NCBI GenBank assembly: GCA_942486035.1
Contig: CALNXK010000105.1
Location: 405,001-469,000 of the forward strand
DNA from: Porites lobata
Taxonomy: Eukaryota > Cnidaria > Anthozoa > Scleractinia > Poritidae
Reading direction: 5' to 3'
DNA: 64,000 nt
The notes beneath the pieces are model-generated. The model did no database searches and had not been told where the DNA came from. It saw only the letters and a program-made list of their open reading frames with translations. The translations under genes were made by a program, and so were the position numbers. Below are positions 1 through 11,158 of the stretch, in pieces (position 1 is the first letter of the stretch; each line of letters begins with the position of its first letter).

Positions 1-1
1 A

Positions 2-871
2 CACGAGTTTGTACTTTCATTTCTCGAGAGATCGCATCTCGTTATTACGGAAGTAGATTTGTTTAACGCCGTGGATCGCTGGGCCGCAAAGCAATGCGAA
101 GACGAAGGCATGAAGGTCGATGGACCAACTAAAAGGTCTGTGCTAGGAGACAGTTTGGTGCAGCAGATTCGATTTTCCTCAATGTCACCCAAGGAATTTT
201 CCGATGTGGTCTTACCTAAAAACATCTTAACACAGGAAGAAACTATTTACGTGTTTAAAAGTTTCTATAGTGATTACGTCGATGTCGAAGATGTTGTTGC
301 TCCCCTGTTCGAATTTCCCGGTCCAAGGACGAGCAGTGCACCCATGCTGTCCTTTACGTTTTCTCTGAATCCTTTGTTAAGGACAAGTTGGCAGTTTGTC
401 TTTGAATCAGCAATGTTGTCCTTCGAAGTCAGTAAGCTCATACTTTTATGTGGTTTCCAGTTCCTTTTCAACCCCACGGCTACATCCGGGTGTGTCAGCG
501 TAACAATGTGGTGGCGGGGCGTAAAGATGAAACAACTTATTGCCAAATCTCGTCCTGACACACGGAACACCGACTCTTTTCATGGACAAAACAAGGTGTT
601 TTTCAACAGACCATTTACCGTGGACGCTGAGACTTGCTACAACATTGAACTGCTTGGGGCATCGAGCCATTCACCAAGTTATTATGTCACAAACGATTCC
701 TCAGGGTTTGATACCTACCCAGATCAGGAAGACATAACAACAGATGAAAACTATGATGTAACTCTTAAATTTTGTGAAGGATTACGTGTTGACGAAATTT
801 CCTTAAATCGTCCATATTTTGGACATATAGAAAAGATGCTATTTACTGAAAAAGATTGTTCTCTTGAGTAG
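2..871 (+). CDS. BTB-BACK-PHR protein, copy 1, 5' end cut by window edge
   Basis: The reading frame is open from base 2 to a TAG at 869-871, so the gene starts outside the window. The visible 289 residues hold the end of the BACK domain and the whole C-terminal PHR-like region, including a conserved FNRPFTV segment and an FCEGL segment near the end. It is a near copy of the C-terminal part of the gene at 15841-17250, and the similarity continues about 360 bases past the stop. About 20 residues differ. By family knowledge, BTBD1/2/3/6-type proteins bind cullin-3 through BTB and BACK and use PHR for substrate or partner binding in the cytoplasm. Whether the unseen 5' part is intact cannot be judged here. 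Confidence 0.85.
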   Translation, partial: HEFVLSFLERSHLVITEVDLFNAVDRWAAKQCEDEGMKVDGPTKRSVLGDSLVQQIRFSSMSPKEFSDVVLPKNILTQEETIYVFKSFYSDYVDVEDVVAPLFEFPGPRTSSAPMLSFTFSLNPLLRTSWQFVFESAMLSFEVSKLILLCGFQFLFNPTATSGCVSVTMWWRGVKMKQLIAKSRPDTRNTDSFHGQNKVFFNRPFTVDAETCYNIELLGASSHSPSYYVTNDSSGFDTYPDQEDITTDENYDVTLKFCEGLRVDEISLNRPYFGHIEKMLFTEKDCSLE

Positions 872-1655
872 AGTAAAAATAGCCTGGGTAGCAAGCGTTC
901 CCGCGCGAGGTCGTGGCGGGAGAAAATCTACCTTGGCTAATATAACTATGTCCCTCAAACAAACCTTGCAAATGTAAACCAAGATCAAAATGCTTGAATA
1001 TTTTTTTTATAGACATTGTTGATTAAAACTAGCTTAATTAATTTTCAGATTTAGGAGTTTTTAATAATCAAAGACTGGCAGAAATGATTTTTCGATCAAA
1101 TCGCTTTCTCTATCTCGTGGTGCGATTTTCCGAGAAACTTCACCGGAAATGGACTGTCAAAAATGTCATTGTAATTTCTATTGTTAGTTTTCAAATGGCG
1201 TCACTAAAACTATCGATCCTACTCCTGAGATTTATTTGTGATTGGTGGATTTCGATCCGTTTTGTGTGTTTCTGTGTTTCAAGGTTCGTTGCTTGTGATC
1301 GTAATTATGATTGACGGCAGCGAAAAACGCAGTTGTGAAGGCGGCTTTTGAACTTTAGAGTTCGCATGTTTGTGAAAAGCGCAGTAAGCAAAACAGAGTA
1401 CTAAGGCAAGTTACTTACTAGAACAAGGTTTGGTCACGTAGCATCGTAGAGCTTACAGTTGTTTTCAATGTGGCTAAGAGGTTTTGCTTTTGTTTGCATC
1501 TGTAGACTTGAACAGTTTACTGAGGTAGGGGAGTTTACTTACCTAGGTAAACATTTTTCGTGTGTAAACGCTAACTGATACTTTGGTAAATGCCGCAAAA
1601 GACAAAAGAAATTTGACCAAGGTAAAAGTTGTAATTACCCTGTGATCAGGCATGG

Positions 1656-2093
1656 TTACAGTTGGTAACCAAGGTCAAGATGACAGATATATCCGCTTGT
1701 GGTGGTGTAACATGTCACATCCAGCGGTGAGCAGATCGTGCGATTGTCACGTTTTCGGCCAAGCATTTCTATCATGGCAGACAACAGAGAAGTCAGAGAA
1801 CGATTGGAACGCCTTGATATCCTGATTTTTTCTTTCCACCAATCTTCCAAGAAATCTCCTTGCAAAAGGCTCTCAAACCAGAACTGATTTCGCGGCCATG
1901 CCCACGCCCGTCTAGCTCGTCTGGTATTTTTTAAAGCAATTTGGAGTAAAACCATCCGTTTTCGCCTCGACCTCTTGAGGTGTTGTAACATCAACATCTT
2001 ACGAAATCGAGACGTTTCTGTTTGCGACTCTTGAATTAAGAAATAAAAACCAATGTCCACGAAAGCCACCACTTTACTTCTTGAAGCGAGCAT
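1656..2093 (-). pseudogene. HARBI1-like (PIF/Harbinger) N-terminal fragment, degraded
   Basis: The 145-residue frame contains a basic stretch (RRARRAWAWPRNQF) followed by a DFLEDWWKEKIRISRRS segment. That order resembles the N-terminal region of Harbinger transposase-derived nucleases, where an RRxRRxWxRP box precedes a W-K-x-x-F/I-R-[MIV]-S box. After it the expected helical and nuclease regions are absent and the frame runs into unrelated sequence, so I read it as a broken fragment. No flanking inverted repeats were found. The assignment rests on motif resemblance only. Confidence 0.4.
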
Positions 2094-2746
2094 GGTTTTA
2101 GAATTTCCCGCCAGTTTGATTTCATGACGTAGTTAATGCAGATAGCGGGAGTGTAGACAGATCAACTGGAGTTATTTGAGCTAGTGTAAACGTGGGACGA
2201 ATGTACGAAGGTTAAGTAACTTGACCTTAGTAAATTTTTACCTTGGTAAAAGCTCAAATGTAAACACGACATTACTAAGCTTTATCATTAAATTTGCGCA
2301 TGATCTTGTTATCATTTGTTTCGATAAACCATAGGGAATCCACACTCTTATTTGTAAACTGCAAGTGGAAATTAGAGACAAAATCTTACCTGTTTTATTG
2401 TATTCTTAAATCGGCTTCGGTGCGAAGTGAAATGGAAATCGTTTTACGATGCGAAAACGATGTTCAAGTCGACGCTTTGACTTTTGTTGATTTCACAATG
2501 CTTTATGCGGTTTGTCTCACATTTTTCTGTTGTTGTCACGAGGTTGTTATTATATATCTTCTCGTGTTTCATTGTTGGTTATTAATTAATTAACAATTCG
2601 AGAGAGATAGAGAGAAAAGAGACACTATTCATTAACTGATGAATTAATTAAATTAAAATAAATTTTATAACCAAAAATGAAACGCGAGACGATAAAATAA
2701 AATAAAATAAAGGCTATCTATAAATACAATGCAATACAACAATTAC

Positions 2747-2800
2747 TGGGCTGCCTGTGGCACAGCCCAGTTATAAATTGGGCTCGGTTTTTCCTTCTGG
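2747..2800. repeat. Short hairpin repeat
   Basis: CTGGGCTGCC and its complement GGCACAGCCCAG lie a few bases apart and are followed by a further GGGCTCGG, giving a compact stem-loop. It looks like one end of a dispersed repeat; no second copy is in this window. Confidence 0.4.
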
Positions 2801-4750
2801 CACAAATTGCACTCTGGCGTGTTCAGCGCGTGCGCAAGATATAAATGTTGCGTAGAATGCGTAGAATCGATCAGCGGACTTCAACAGAGTACATTCCGAG
2901 GAGCCGCGAAGCGCCTCAAAGCTGTTAGCAATCTATCTTCGGTGGAAGCATACGAATACAAACATACGAATGTAAACGCTGTTGATTGTTGGCAAGAGTA
3001 CATTTTGGAAGTGGTATTCATGAACTATACTGTGCGAGAGACCCATTTAAAAGCGAACTCTTCCGAGTGAGTCTTCATCAGGAAACCTTGTACAGTAAGT
3101 GAGCTACCTACTGAGTTAGAAGCGCTAAAAGAATCACCCGAGTTAACTATTTAACTCAAACTGTTCCTTAGTAAACATTACGAGCAACTGGATCAGTGAA
3201 ATTCAACAGTGTTTTTGTTCAACACAACGGCCTTATGGAAGAAGTCAGTACTTCAAAAGCCAGCTTTTAGGTAACAATATCCTTGCTTTTACATTTAATT
3301 TTTGTATTGATTTCATTGATTTCTTTGTTTTTATCATCACTTATGCAATTACTGCAATCGCGTATTTAGTGATCAATCTTGTAATGCCGTATGTAGATGT
3401 TTATACAAAGGCTGTTGTTATTTCAATAAGTATAAAACAAATCAATTGACCGGAAATGTTTACAACGATTCCGAGGTAACAATAAAGGTGAAAGAAGATA
3501 TAAGATCTTGCTATGCAAAGTATGTTTTCTTGCTAGGAAAGATGAACAACGTGATCGTGAGCCTTGTCCTTTTGGGCCTTTTTACTGACCGAAATGACGC
3601 ATTTTCCTACCGTTTCATATACCTCAGCTAGTGAAATCTCTACTCTTGTGTATACCTGAAGCCTAAAAAGGGTACCCCTTTCGCACGGAGCCTGCCCATA
3701 TAGGCCATTATGTGGAGTACCCCCCGGGATAAAAAGCGCCACCAAGAGCCCATTCCTGGCGCCATATATGACCTCCAGAATGAACACTTTTATCTTATGC
3801 ACACGCCTGTGTACAGACTTCCTTCTATGATTGTTCAAAAAATTTAATGAGCTCATTTTCATCCTGTTGGTTCGCAGTGTATAAAGATACTACTGATAAC
3901 AAACTGAAAAGAAACGTTTTCTTTGCTTAAAAACTCTGTCCATGTCGAACCAGTTTGATTTAGTTTAGACAATTTAACTCTGTGCGCCGCTCTAACTACA
4001 GCTCAATGGTATTGCACGCGATTAAAGAAAATCTCAGATGCGCTGAGGCTTTTCTCCAACCAACTAGACGATTTTTTTTATTGTGTTCCTCAAATATAGA
4101 GACAAGCTGTCAACAAAACAAAAAAAGTTCACATAAACTAGAGATACGGTGTGACACGAAATTTTTGCAGGTTCTAATTTTTACGATTTTTGCGATTTTT
4201 CCAGCGATTCGCAAAAATAATCCCCCCCGCCCCCCCAAATTAACGAAAACACTTTTCCCGCAAAAATTTACTCTAGAGTATTAAATATACTCTGACTAAA
4301 ATTCACTACACAAAAATACAGCACTAAGAAATCGTGTCTGTTCAATTACAACTCGCCTCTTCAATTCAGAAACAAAACGGTATACAATGTACGCACACCG
4401 TAGAACTGTTTGAAAATGTGTATTTCTATTACACCCTGATTGCATGTACTTAACAAGAACGAAAAAAATATTATCAATGCTGGCTACTGGGTAGTTTTTG
4501 AAAATTAATTCTCAGCAAGAAAAACCAATGTGTCCTAGTGTCGTGAATGCCGTACGGCCGTTCTTCACGATATCACAGTTTTAAGCAAAAACAAGGTTTA
4601 TTTCACAGCTCCAAACCTCACAGTACAATGGCTCGCTCACGCACTACACGAAATCGTGACTTTCTTGAATGTATAATCTTTAGTTTTTAATCTGATCTGT
4701 CCACAGGTAGCCCAAGCTCACTATGAGAGCCCTAAGAACATTATCCATTA

Positions 4751-4998
4751 GCTAATTAATTATTCATACGGCAACAATTATAAGACGTTGTCTGAGAATT
4801 ATCATATTTCTCCATAATTGAGCGAAACGTGCTTTCAATTTTTCCTTTTAAGCTTGCATGTAGTATTTTATTATGTTTATTTGTGTGCTGACTACGTTTC
4901 AGGCCTCTTATAGGATGCCAAGTAAGACACTAACCGTCTAGGCTAATTAATTATTCACACAGCAAGAAAATTATAAGACGTTGTATGAGAAATATATC
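4751..4998 (+). repeat. Direct repeat pair, about 190 bp apart
   Basis: A 55-base block starting GCTAATTAATTATTCA and containing ATTATAAGACGTTGT occurs at 4751-4806 and again at 4942-4998 in the same orientation with small differences. This indicates a local duplication. Confidence 0.7.
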
Positions 4999-5447
4999 AC
5001 AACTCGGCTACGAAGAATGATAATTTCCTGTGCCAGCTGCAAAGGCGCAAATAGTCGCTGAGAGATCCATTCAGAATCGTCCGCTTAAGTGACCTTTAAT
5101 GAGTGGCACTAGAGAGCCACACTTTTTTCCCAGGCTATGTTTTACAGAGCTTAACAAATTTAACATAAAAAACCCTAAATTAAAAGCTTTTATGTTTTAT
5201 AGTCATTTTTGTTACGAAATATATAAATGGTTCAAAGTGTGGACCGAACTCAAGCATATAAAAGGCGTGGCCCTTTCGCTAATCTTAAAGCCCCCCCTCC
5301 CCCCTCCCCTGAAGCAATTAGCTTCCTTAATAGAAGTAGCGTTATTTAAGCTCCTACGACAATTTGACTTAGGAAGCAGAAATTAAATAATTCAACATCC
5401 TTACCAGGGTTTTTTAAACTGCGGTTACGTGTTTGATGACGTTATGA

Positions 5448-5535
5448 TTAAAGAAAAAGAGGAAAATGAAATGGGCCAATGCAGGATGATGAGCTCCTGT
5501 TACATGTCATCTCGGCCCATTTTCACTTTTCTTTT
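5448..5535. repeat. Imperfect inverted repeat
   Basis: The arms (AAAGAGGAAAATGAAATGGGCC and the complementary GGCCCATTTTCACTTTTCTTT, allowing mismatches) enclose about 40 bases. This may be a small MITE; no target duplication is evident. Confidence 0.45.
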
Positions 5536-6046
5536 CGTGTAAGGAAACTGCTATAACAGGTCAAGTGACGCAAAAATTCCCCTTCTAAAGAGAACACTAA
5601 CTTAAGTATGTCAAGTTTTAGGTTATTGCCAAGATTCATCAGCTTTTATGCAAATTAGGCTTTGGGTCATGCCTTTTAAAACATGCTTGAGAACTGGTTT
5701 AATTACAGCTAATTAGGGTAATCTTTACAAATAAATCAAGCTAATAAAAAGACTAAAATTTAAGTCTAAAATGTATGCAATAGCCGAATTAAATTTTGGG
5801 GTAAAGGAAATAGAATAGCAAGATCATAAAGTATCCAGTGTGAAAAGCCGTTGCAGGGAATTAGGCACATGAATAAAGTTGACCTAGTTTTGGTACAGCC
5901 CTCTCTGTCCTCTTATGAAAATACAGTTGGTCTTATATGTTAACCCATCTGTTTCCCACATAATTTCCAAAAAAGAAGCGGACAAGATCACCTCCAGACC
6001 CTCTAACTGTAATAGTGTAATGGAGGTGCGCAACAATGCTCAGGAA

Positions 6047-7513
6047 CTAAAGCCAGCGGGGAAGATCAGTGGGCTCATTGTCATTCACAAAAACTAGTTT
6101 CGTTATCTCTCCTCCAACCGCCGAATGTTCTGGACAATTTTTGTCACAATTCCCAAAATGTGAAAAAGAAATTATGGGGTTTACATTGTTTGACTTGTTT
6201 GTGTCTAGTGAAGGTGTTGAACCGAAAAGTGTAGGGCCGATAATTGACGAGGATATCGAGAATCCCGAATTAGAGAACCCACTCGTCTGGTACACGAAGC
6301 CGGAATCCAGATTATTTGTCGTATCTGTATTAGTTTTGATTGTGTAACAAGTATTCTTTGCCAAAGCGAAAGGCCTGTTGAAGACGACATCAATTTCCCC
6401 GTAGCTGTCGCTGCTAAGAGAGTTATAATAATTACAAATAAAATTGTGATCCTTGATTCGTCTCACCTGTTTATCTCCATTTGCGATAGCTAGACTAACG
6501 CGACAATATTCCCGACCTTTATCAGTCACAATTTTTACACCACTAAGTAAGACGTCCTTTGTCACCGCAAATGTCAGTACTCCTGTCTTTCTGGATACAG
6601 GAGTCATAAAGCTGCCATTTTTGATATTGCCGAGATCACAGGACAGAGTCATGACTTCGTAAGATGATTTTCTGGGACTCGTTGAGAACTTGAATCTACC
6701 AGGGATAGAAACAGAAGAGAACTGTTTAAAAACATCAAGTATTTCATTTGCCTGCAAAACGCCTGATGGCTCAACCTCATCTGAAAACTCTTTAGGCGAC
6801 ATCAAGGAAAATCGAAAGTGCCTGATCATTTCCTCTCCTAGGAACCGCCTTTTCTGTTCTCCATCTACTGTCGTACTTGCTTCTTCACATTTCTTTGTAG
6901 CCCAACGATCTAAAGCTTGAAATAAGGATAGTTCCTTGATTCGTGCAGAAGATCGTTTAACAAAGGAGAGTAAAAACGCGTGTTGAACATCTACAAATGA
7001 TTCATCAGCAACGATTGCTTCCGCATTGTAATCTATCACCTCCCAACAACTTTGCCCCAGAAACTCGTTATTTAACTGGCTAGCATACGTTAATACATCA
7101 AAGGCGTCCACTGGATCCATGTTTCCGTCTAAATACTCCAAGCACTCTTTTGCAAGCGAAGGGACGTCATATTTGTCGGCAAGATGCCATACGTCAATGG
7201 CGCACATGGTGTCTTCAAAATTCGCTTCCTCGCAATAAATGAAACGTAGGAAGCGAAGAAAGACGTCTGAATCACAGTCAGTAATGTTTATAGTGTCGCT
7301 GGTTTCAGCCAGATCGCCGTAAAACATAGTGAAAAATACTGGACTGCTAGTGGCGAGAACATACTTGTGAGCTGGAATCATTGAGTTGCTATCAGCTTTA
7401 GGAAAAGCAAACTTGATGTCACTTAAAAGAGTATTGTTGAACATGAGTTTGCTTCTTTCCAAGACAGAGCTGGTTTTTGTTTGCCACCTTTCCTCTAGGT
7501 TAAGGGAAGCCAT
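6047..7513 (-). CDS. BTB-BACK-PHR protein, gene 2 (BTBD6/BTBD3-like)
   Basis: A single-exon, 488-residue protein. The start ATG at 7511-7513 gives MASLNLEERWQTK, matching the N-termini of its paralogues. The BTB domain covers about residues 24-130 (IPAHKYVLATSSPVF at 46-60), BACK about 135-245 (CWEVIDYNAEAI, then FRFSLMSPKEFSDEV), and a PHR-like region 265-480 (VVFNRPFAL, NTCYTI). A Ser/Thr/Asn-rich insert interrupts the PHR region, and near the end is a GNCDKNCPEHS segment not found in the plus-strand paralogues. The predicted role is a cullin-3 ubiquitin ligase adaptor; the substrate is unknown. A CAG/acceptor-like site lies shortly upstream of the ATG, so a non-coding first exon is possible. 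The Cys/His tail could bind a metal, which is inference. Confidence 0.88.
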   Translation of the reverse strand: MASLNLEERWQTKTSSVLERSKLMFNNTLLSDIKFAFPKADSNSMIPAHKYVLATSSPVFFTMFYGDLAETSDTINITDCDSDVFLRFLRFIYCEEANFEDTMCAIDVWHLADKYDVPSLAKECLEYLDGNMDPVDAFDVLTYASQLNNEFLGQSCWEVIDYNAEAIVADESFVDVQHAFLLSFVKRSSARIKELSLFQALDRWATKKCEEASTTVDGEQKRRFLGEEMIRHFRFSLMSPKEFSDEVEPSGVLQANEILDVFKQFSSVSIPGRFKFSTSPRKSSYEVMTLSCDLGNIKNGSFMTPVSRKTGVLTFAVTKDVLLSGVKIVTDKGREYCRVSLAIANGDKQVRRIKDHNFICNYYNSLSSDSYGEIDVVFNRPFALAKNTCYTIKTNTDTTNNLDSGFVYQTSGFSNSGFSISSSIIGPTLFGSTPSLDTNKSNNVNPIISFSHFGNCDKNCPEHSAVGGEITKLVFVNDNEPTDLPRWL

Positions 7514-8654
7514 CGTCTGGGAACGTCTGGGTATGAAAGATACGTGAACAGATTGAGGCGGAAGTGAAAACGAAACTCGAATGGAGCGGCCCCCAAGTAC
7601 CTATAAAGCGTGAAAGCGTGACAGACACAACATCGATCCCAGGGCCCTCTCATTTTTGAATGAACCGTTGGAAGAAATGTTAGGACAAATCATTTGAATA
7701 AAAATTTTGAGCGTTAATTCTGCAAGCTGGCGTAAATTTTGACTTATAATTAGCTTCCGATGCAGAAGATGTTTTTTTATTTGGCTCGTCACGTAGGCAG
7801 TCTTCCCTAAAGAACGTTCGCTTTAAGTACCAATCCAAATTAACCAGCGCCTGACACCGAGCACCTATAGGGCGCGAGCCCCTAGGGAGGTTCGGAGGTA
7901 TGCTCCCCTGAAAAAAAGTCTTTTAAAATAGGGGCCCAGAGATGCAATCTGGTGCATTTGAAGCTTATGACAACAGGAAAATCGAGGTCAATTTAAGGCA
8001 GCCTGTCTCCAGTTTTTTTTTATGGAAAAGTGCACAATCCACGAGAATCCTAGTTAAAAGCAGCAATGTACATTGTTCTTTAATCTTCAGAAAACTCGTT
8101 TACATGCGAAGTGTTACGTCGGAGACTGCATTACGAGCGTTTTAAAAAACATTGGTATAACTCAAACTTTTTAAACTTCAAAAGGGATTTTTTTTGAAGA
8201 GACTACTTTTGAAAGCCACTTTTGAAAATAAGAAAGGAAAACACTAACATCTTCAGCTGGCGATCAGAGGCCAATTTCTGATACAGCAAAAATAAGAAAC
8301 CACAAGCAGCTGCAACTGCACAGTAAAAGACCACATAACCTACCAGAGAAAGAAAAGCGGCAAGAAAGCATTTGCTCAATCCGTACTACGAATCGAGACC
8401 TTACCCGACAAAATGAAACAGTAAGCGACAAACCAGCCAGAGGTAGATGCCTTGTAGGCATACCGGATCTCCTTTTTCATACTTTTACACGAAGGCCAAA
8501 CACGTTTTGTAGAACGCGTGAGTCACAGCTAGGTCAACTCTTTACAGTATTTTCAGTTTTAGTACACAATCAGTGAATTACAAATGAAAAATACTATTAA
8601 CTCAATTGGCTTTAAATCGTTGATCAACAAAAAAGTGGATCTCTGGGCCTGTGG

Positions 8655-8699
8655 TGGAGGGGGGGGGGGGTGCGAGCGCACCCGTCGCACCCCCCTCCC
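8655..8699. repeat. G-run/C-run hairpin
   Basis: GGAGGGGGGGGGGTGCGAGC is followed within a few bases by a complementary GCACCCCCCTCC. This is a small palindromic element and could form a stem or a G-rich structure. Confidence 0.5.
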
Positions 8700-9449
8700 A
8701 AACTGGTATGCATTGTCAAACGCCTCATGCTGTTACAAAAGTATCATATATGAGAAGTCTCTAAAAGGAAGTCGGTACTAACATGCATTGTTTGTGATCG
8801 ACCTAACATGGTGGCATGCTCACAGGAAAGATTACATTACATGATTTCTTTTTTCCTAGGAAGTGAAAAAGTGCGTACAAAAAAATCTGCTATGAACCCA
8901 AAATTTTGTTGTTAAATATATAAACCATAAATTTAGCCAGGCCAAAAGCGAAGGTCAGTAGCTGATAGTCAAATACAAGGGAAACTTCAAAAGTCGTCAA
9001 TAAACAATGGGTAACAACAGATACACCTTAAGGTGGCTCGATACAGTTTTTCAGGGTCAATACCTCTCAAGTTTGAGCATAAACTACGTCGCCAAAAACA
9101 AAGTTTTGGAAAAATTGCCACCACAGTTGTATTAGATAAAGATGAAAATTTGTTATGATCTGTGTTGCAACGGCATCGGAGTTGTCATAGCAACGAAATG
9201 ACGCTATTGCCTATTTTTCTTGCAGCAGTATATCTCGGCACTGGGAACTGTTCTTCGAAAATCATTTACGGGAGCTTTTTCCTCCAATAACAGCCTCGAT
9301 GTTCGTGAAGTTTAAGCGAAATCTGTAAGAGCGTTATCGAGATATTTTGGGATAAAGATTTTGTTGTTAGAAATACTGTAAAAAAGTATGTATTATGTAA
9401 AAGTATGTATGTATGTATTTGGTGTAAATTGTAAACAAAAGAGGTGACA

Positions 9450-9697
9450 AAGTGGAGCGATGGGGTATTCCATATTCGGTTTATAGACGGTACATGTACT
9501 TTTACGAACCAGCTATATACAATATGTACCAGTGGAGAAGCACCCAGGTGTGAGATCTTGCGCAGGAGAATATAGTGGTCCATGCTAGCAAAAGCTTTTG
9601 AAAGATCAAGTAGGATAAGGATAGAATATATCTTCAGCGTCCATGGCTTCGAAGAGGGCGTCGGTAACGGCAATGTTGATTGTTTCTGTGGAGTAAT
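9450..9697 (-). pseudogene. Non-LTR retrotransposon reverse transcriptase fragment
   Basis: The minus strand encodes ILLDLSKAFASMDHYILL, matching the conserved RT block (F/L-x-D-L-S-K-A-F-D-x-[VI]-[ND]-H) of LINE elements. It is preceded, after a one-base frame change, by TETINIAVTDALFEAMD, the usual preceding helix. Only about 80 residues remain and the YADD box is absent. The aspartate after SKAF is replaced by Ala (SKAFA). It is a dead remnant, probably of the CR1/Jockey type, although the clade is uncertain. Confidence 0.7.
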
Positions 9698-9863
9698 ATT
9701 TGCGATTTCCGCTCTGGTGGCTGGATAATAGCTTGTGCATGCCTCTACGGGTAAGAGATAAACTGAGCTAGGACTGCTTCATCTTATATCTTCCAGAGAA
9801 CCGGGAGGAGTGACAAAGGACGGTTGTTTGATGCTATTTTATGATCCCCTTCCTTAGGGAGTG

Positions 9864-9945
9864 TAGCCTGCGTAGCAGGCGTCGAAAGGGGTAGCTTTGC
9901 TCCCTCCCCCTCCCCCTCCCCTTTTTGCGGCTGCCACGCAGGCTA
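9864..9945. mobile_element. TAGCCTGCGTAG-family MITE, 82 bp, 9-bp TSD
   Basis: The ends TAGCCTGCGTAGCAGGCG and its complement (GCCACGCAGGCTA) flank a pyrimidine-rich core. The element is bordered by an exact 9-base direct repeat, TAGGGAGTG (9855-9863 and 9946-9954). A 9-bp duplication is typical of Mutator-like (MULE) elements. The same terminal sequence is seen at 17268-17476, and a related end at 44619-44738. Confidence 0.85.
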
Positions 9946-10356
9946 TAGGGAGTGGTACGGCCTCACCCAATTTCCTGGCGGTGGGAAAATTGAACAGTTG
10001 TTCATCGTCCGAAGCTAGACGCGAGCAGTCAAAATATTGTCATCTGCTTCAAGTGATTACATCGTCAGACAAACAAGAAGTCTATTATTATATCCTATCG
10101 ACTGTAATGAACAACCATAACGTATTTCTTGACTTAAGCAGTAGCCATTCCATTTGAAAAATTTATTTCTCAAGTAATAAAGAATTTTTCAAAATAAAAA
10201 TTACACAGGTCTATCGAGCGAGAGATGAGCTTTCAGAAAACTGATATCCGAGGTGTCAAATCACACCTAAGGTGTGACTTTCGATTTATATAACAAGCTC
10301 AAAAAATCAAGAATTGCATATTTCTGGCTTTCCCTCGATAACTAGGAATTCACTAC

Positions 10357-10484
10357 TTTCACATAGACCATAATGCACTATGTTAAACCCCCCTTCCCCG
10401 CCCCCGGAATTTTGCATATTTCTCCTGGGTAATGGTTATGCAAAGTTTTGGGGGTAAGCAAGATGTATTATAGTCTATGTGAAA
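10357..10484. mobile_element. Inverted-repeat MITE
   Basis: TTTCACATAGACCATAATGC at the left is repeated, inverted with two changes, at the right end (10463-10484). The core contains C-run and G-run segments. No clear target duplication was found. Confidence 0.6.
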
Positions 10485-10574
10485 ATGATGAATAAAAATA
10501 AAATTGGAACTGACTTATACTTAAATTGTTGATTTAGCTTTAAACTCGCAAACAACGACAAGACACCCAAGCCC

Positions 10575-10985
10575 CCTGCCGACACATTCCGTTGCAACAC
10601 CAGACAATGGATGCCTCACCTGCCCCTAAATTAACCATGGGCAAGAGCCATGGGAAAACATCGGACACTTTCACCAACGCAGGAGAAACAAGACAAATTA
10701 AACATCACATTACTTGTGACAATATATAGGTGAAACTAAACGCACACTTCGTGAACGCTTTAAAGAACATAGTCAGGCAACAAACAATCCACTCCACGCA
10801 AACGCCACAGCAGCAGTCCCTTCCCACTTAAATCAACCTGCCACTCGATCGCAGAAATGGAACTTATTCCGCTGGAATTACAACCCACCCTCAGCATGTC
10901 ACGCCGTATGGCAAGAGAAGCGTACCTCATAAATAGAGGAAAATCCTGTCACCAGATGGTCTGAACCCAGGGAATGAAACACTGA
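10575..10985 (+). pseudogene. Penelope-like element GIY-YIG endonuclease fragment, frameshifted
   Basis: Translation in shifting frames gives a CLTCP zinc-type segment, then YIGETKRTLRERFKEHSQ, then, after one base change of frame, HSIAEMELIPLEL and MAREAYLINRGKSC. This order (Cys motif, GIY-YIG core with its R-x3-R-F-x-E-H helix, then a histidine/W-type tail) is characteristic of the C-terminal endonuclease of Penelope-like retroelements. At least two frameshifts and an in-frame stop make it non-functional. The reverse transcriptase part is missing. Confidence 0.75.
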
Positions 10986-11129
10986 ACTGTTTCTATTTCT
11001 ATTTTTATTGTATAATCATTAACCTGTACATTATTCTATCTAGTATTTATAATTGTAGTTTATTATTAACCACTTATGTAAATTTTAAATTCTAATTTTG
11101 GGATATCTTCTCTCGGTATATCCTTGGCC

Positions 11130-11158
11130 CTGAGGAAGGCTAATTTTGTTAGCCGAAA
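11130..11158 (+). ncRNA. Hammerhead-like core motif after the Penelope fragment
   Basis: CTGAGGA is followed by a 6-bp stem (GGCTAA pairing with TTAGCC around a short loop) and then GAAA, the order of the catalytic core of a hammerhead ribozyme with helix II. Penelope-like elements are known to carry hammerheads in their terminal repeats. I could not find a convincing helix I or a good cleavage triplet, so activity is doubtful and it may only be a conserved 3' hairpin. Confidence 0.3.

Larger units (their letters stand above)
872..6046. other. Intergenic region between BTB genes 1 and 2
   Basis: No intact gene recognised. Positions 872 to about 1232 are the 3' flank of the duplicated segment also present at 17251-17831. 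A degraded Harbinger-type fragment lies at 1656-2093. The rest holds short open frames without family resemblance, A/T-rich tracts, C-runs at 4210-4240 and 5290-5310, a hairpin repeat near 2747 and a repeated block at 4751 and 4942. Confidence 0.6.

Noticed and set aside
1084..1314. 76-codon frame, also partly present at 17681-17977
   Set aside because: Similarity is due to the DNA duplication of gene flanks; the two frames diverge at the end and match no family.
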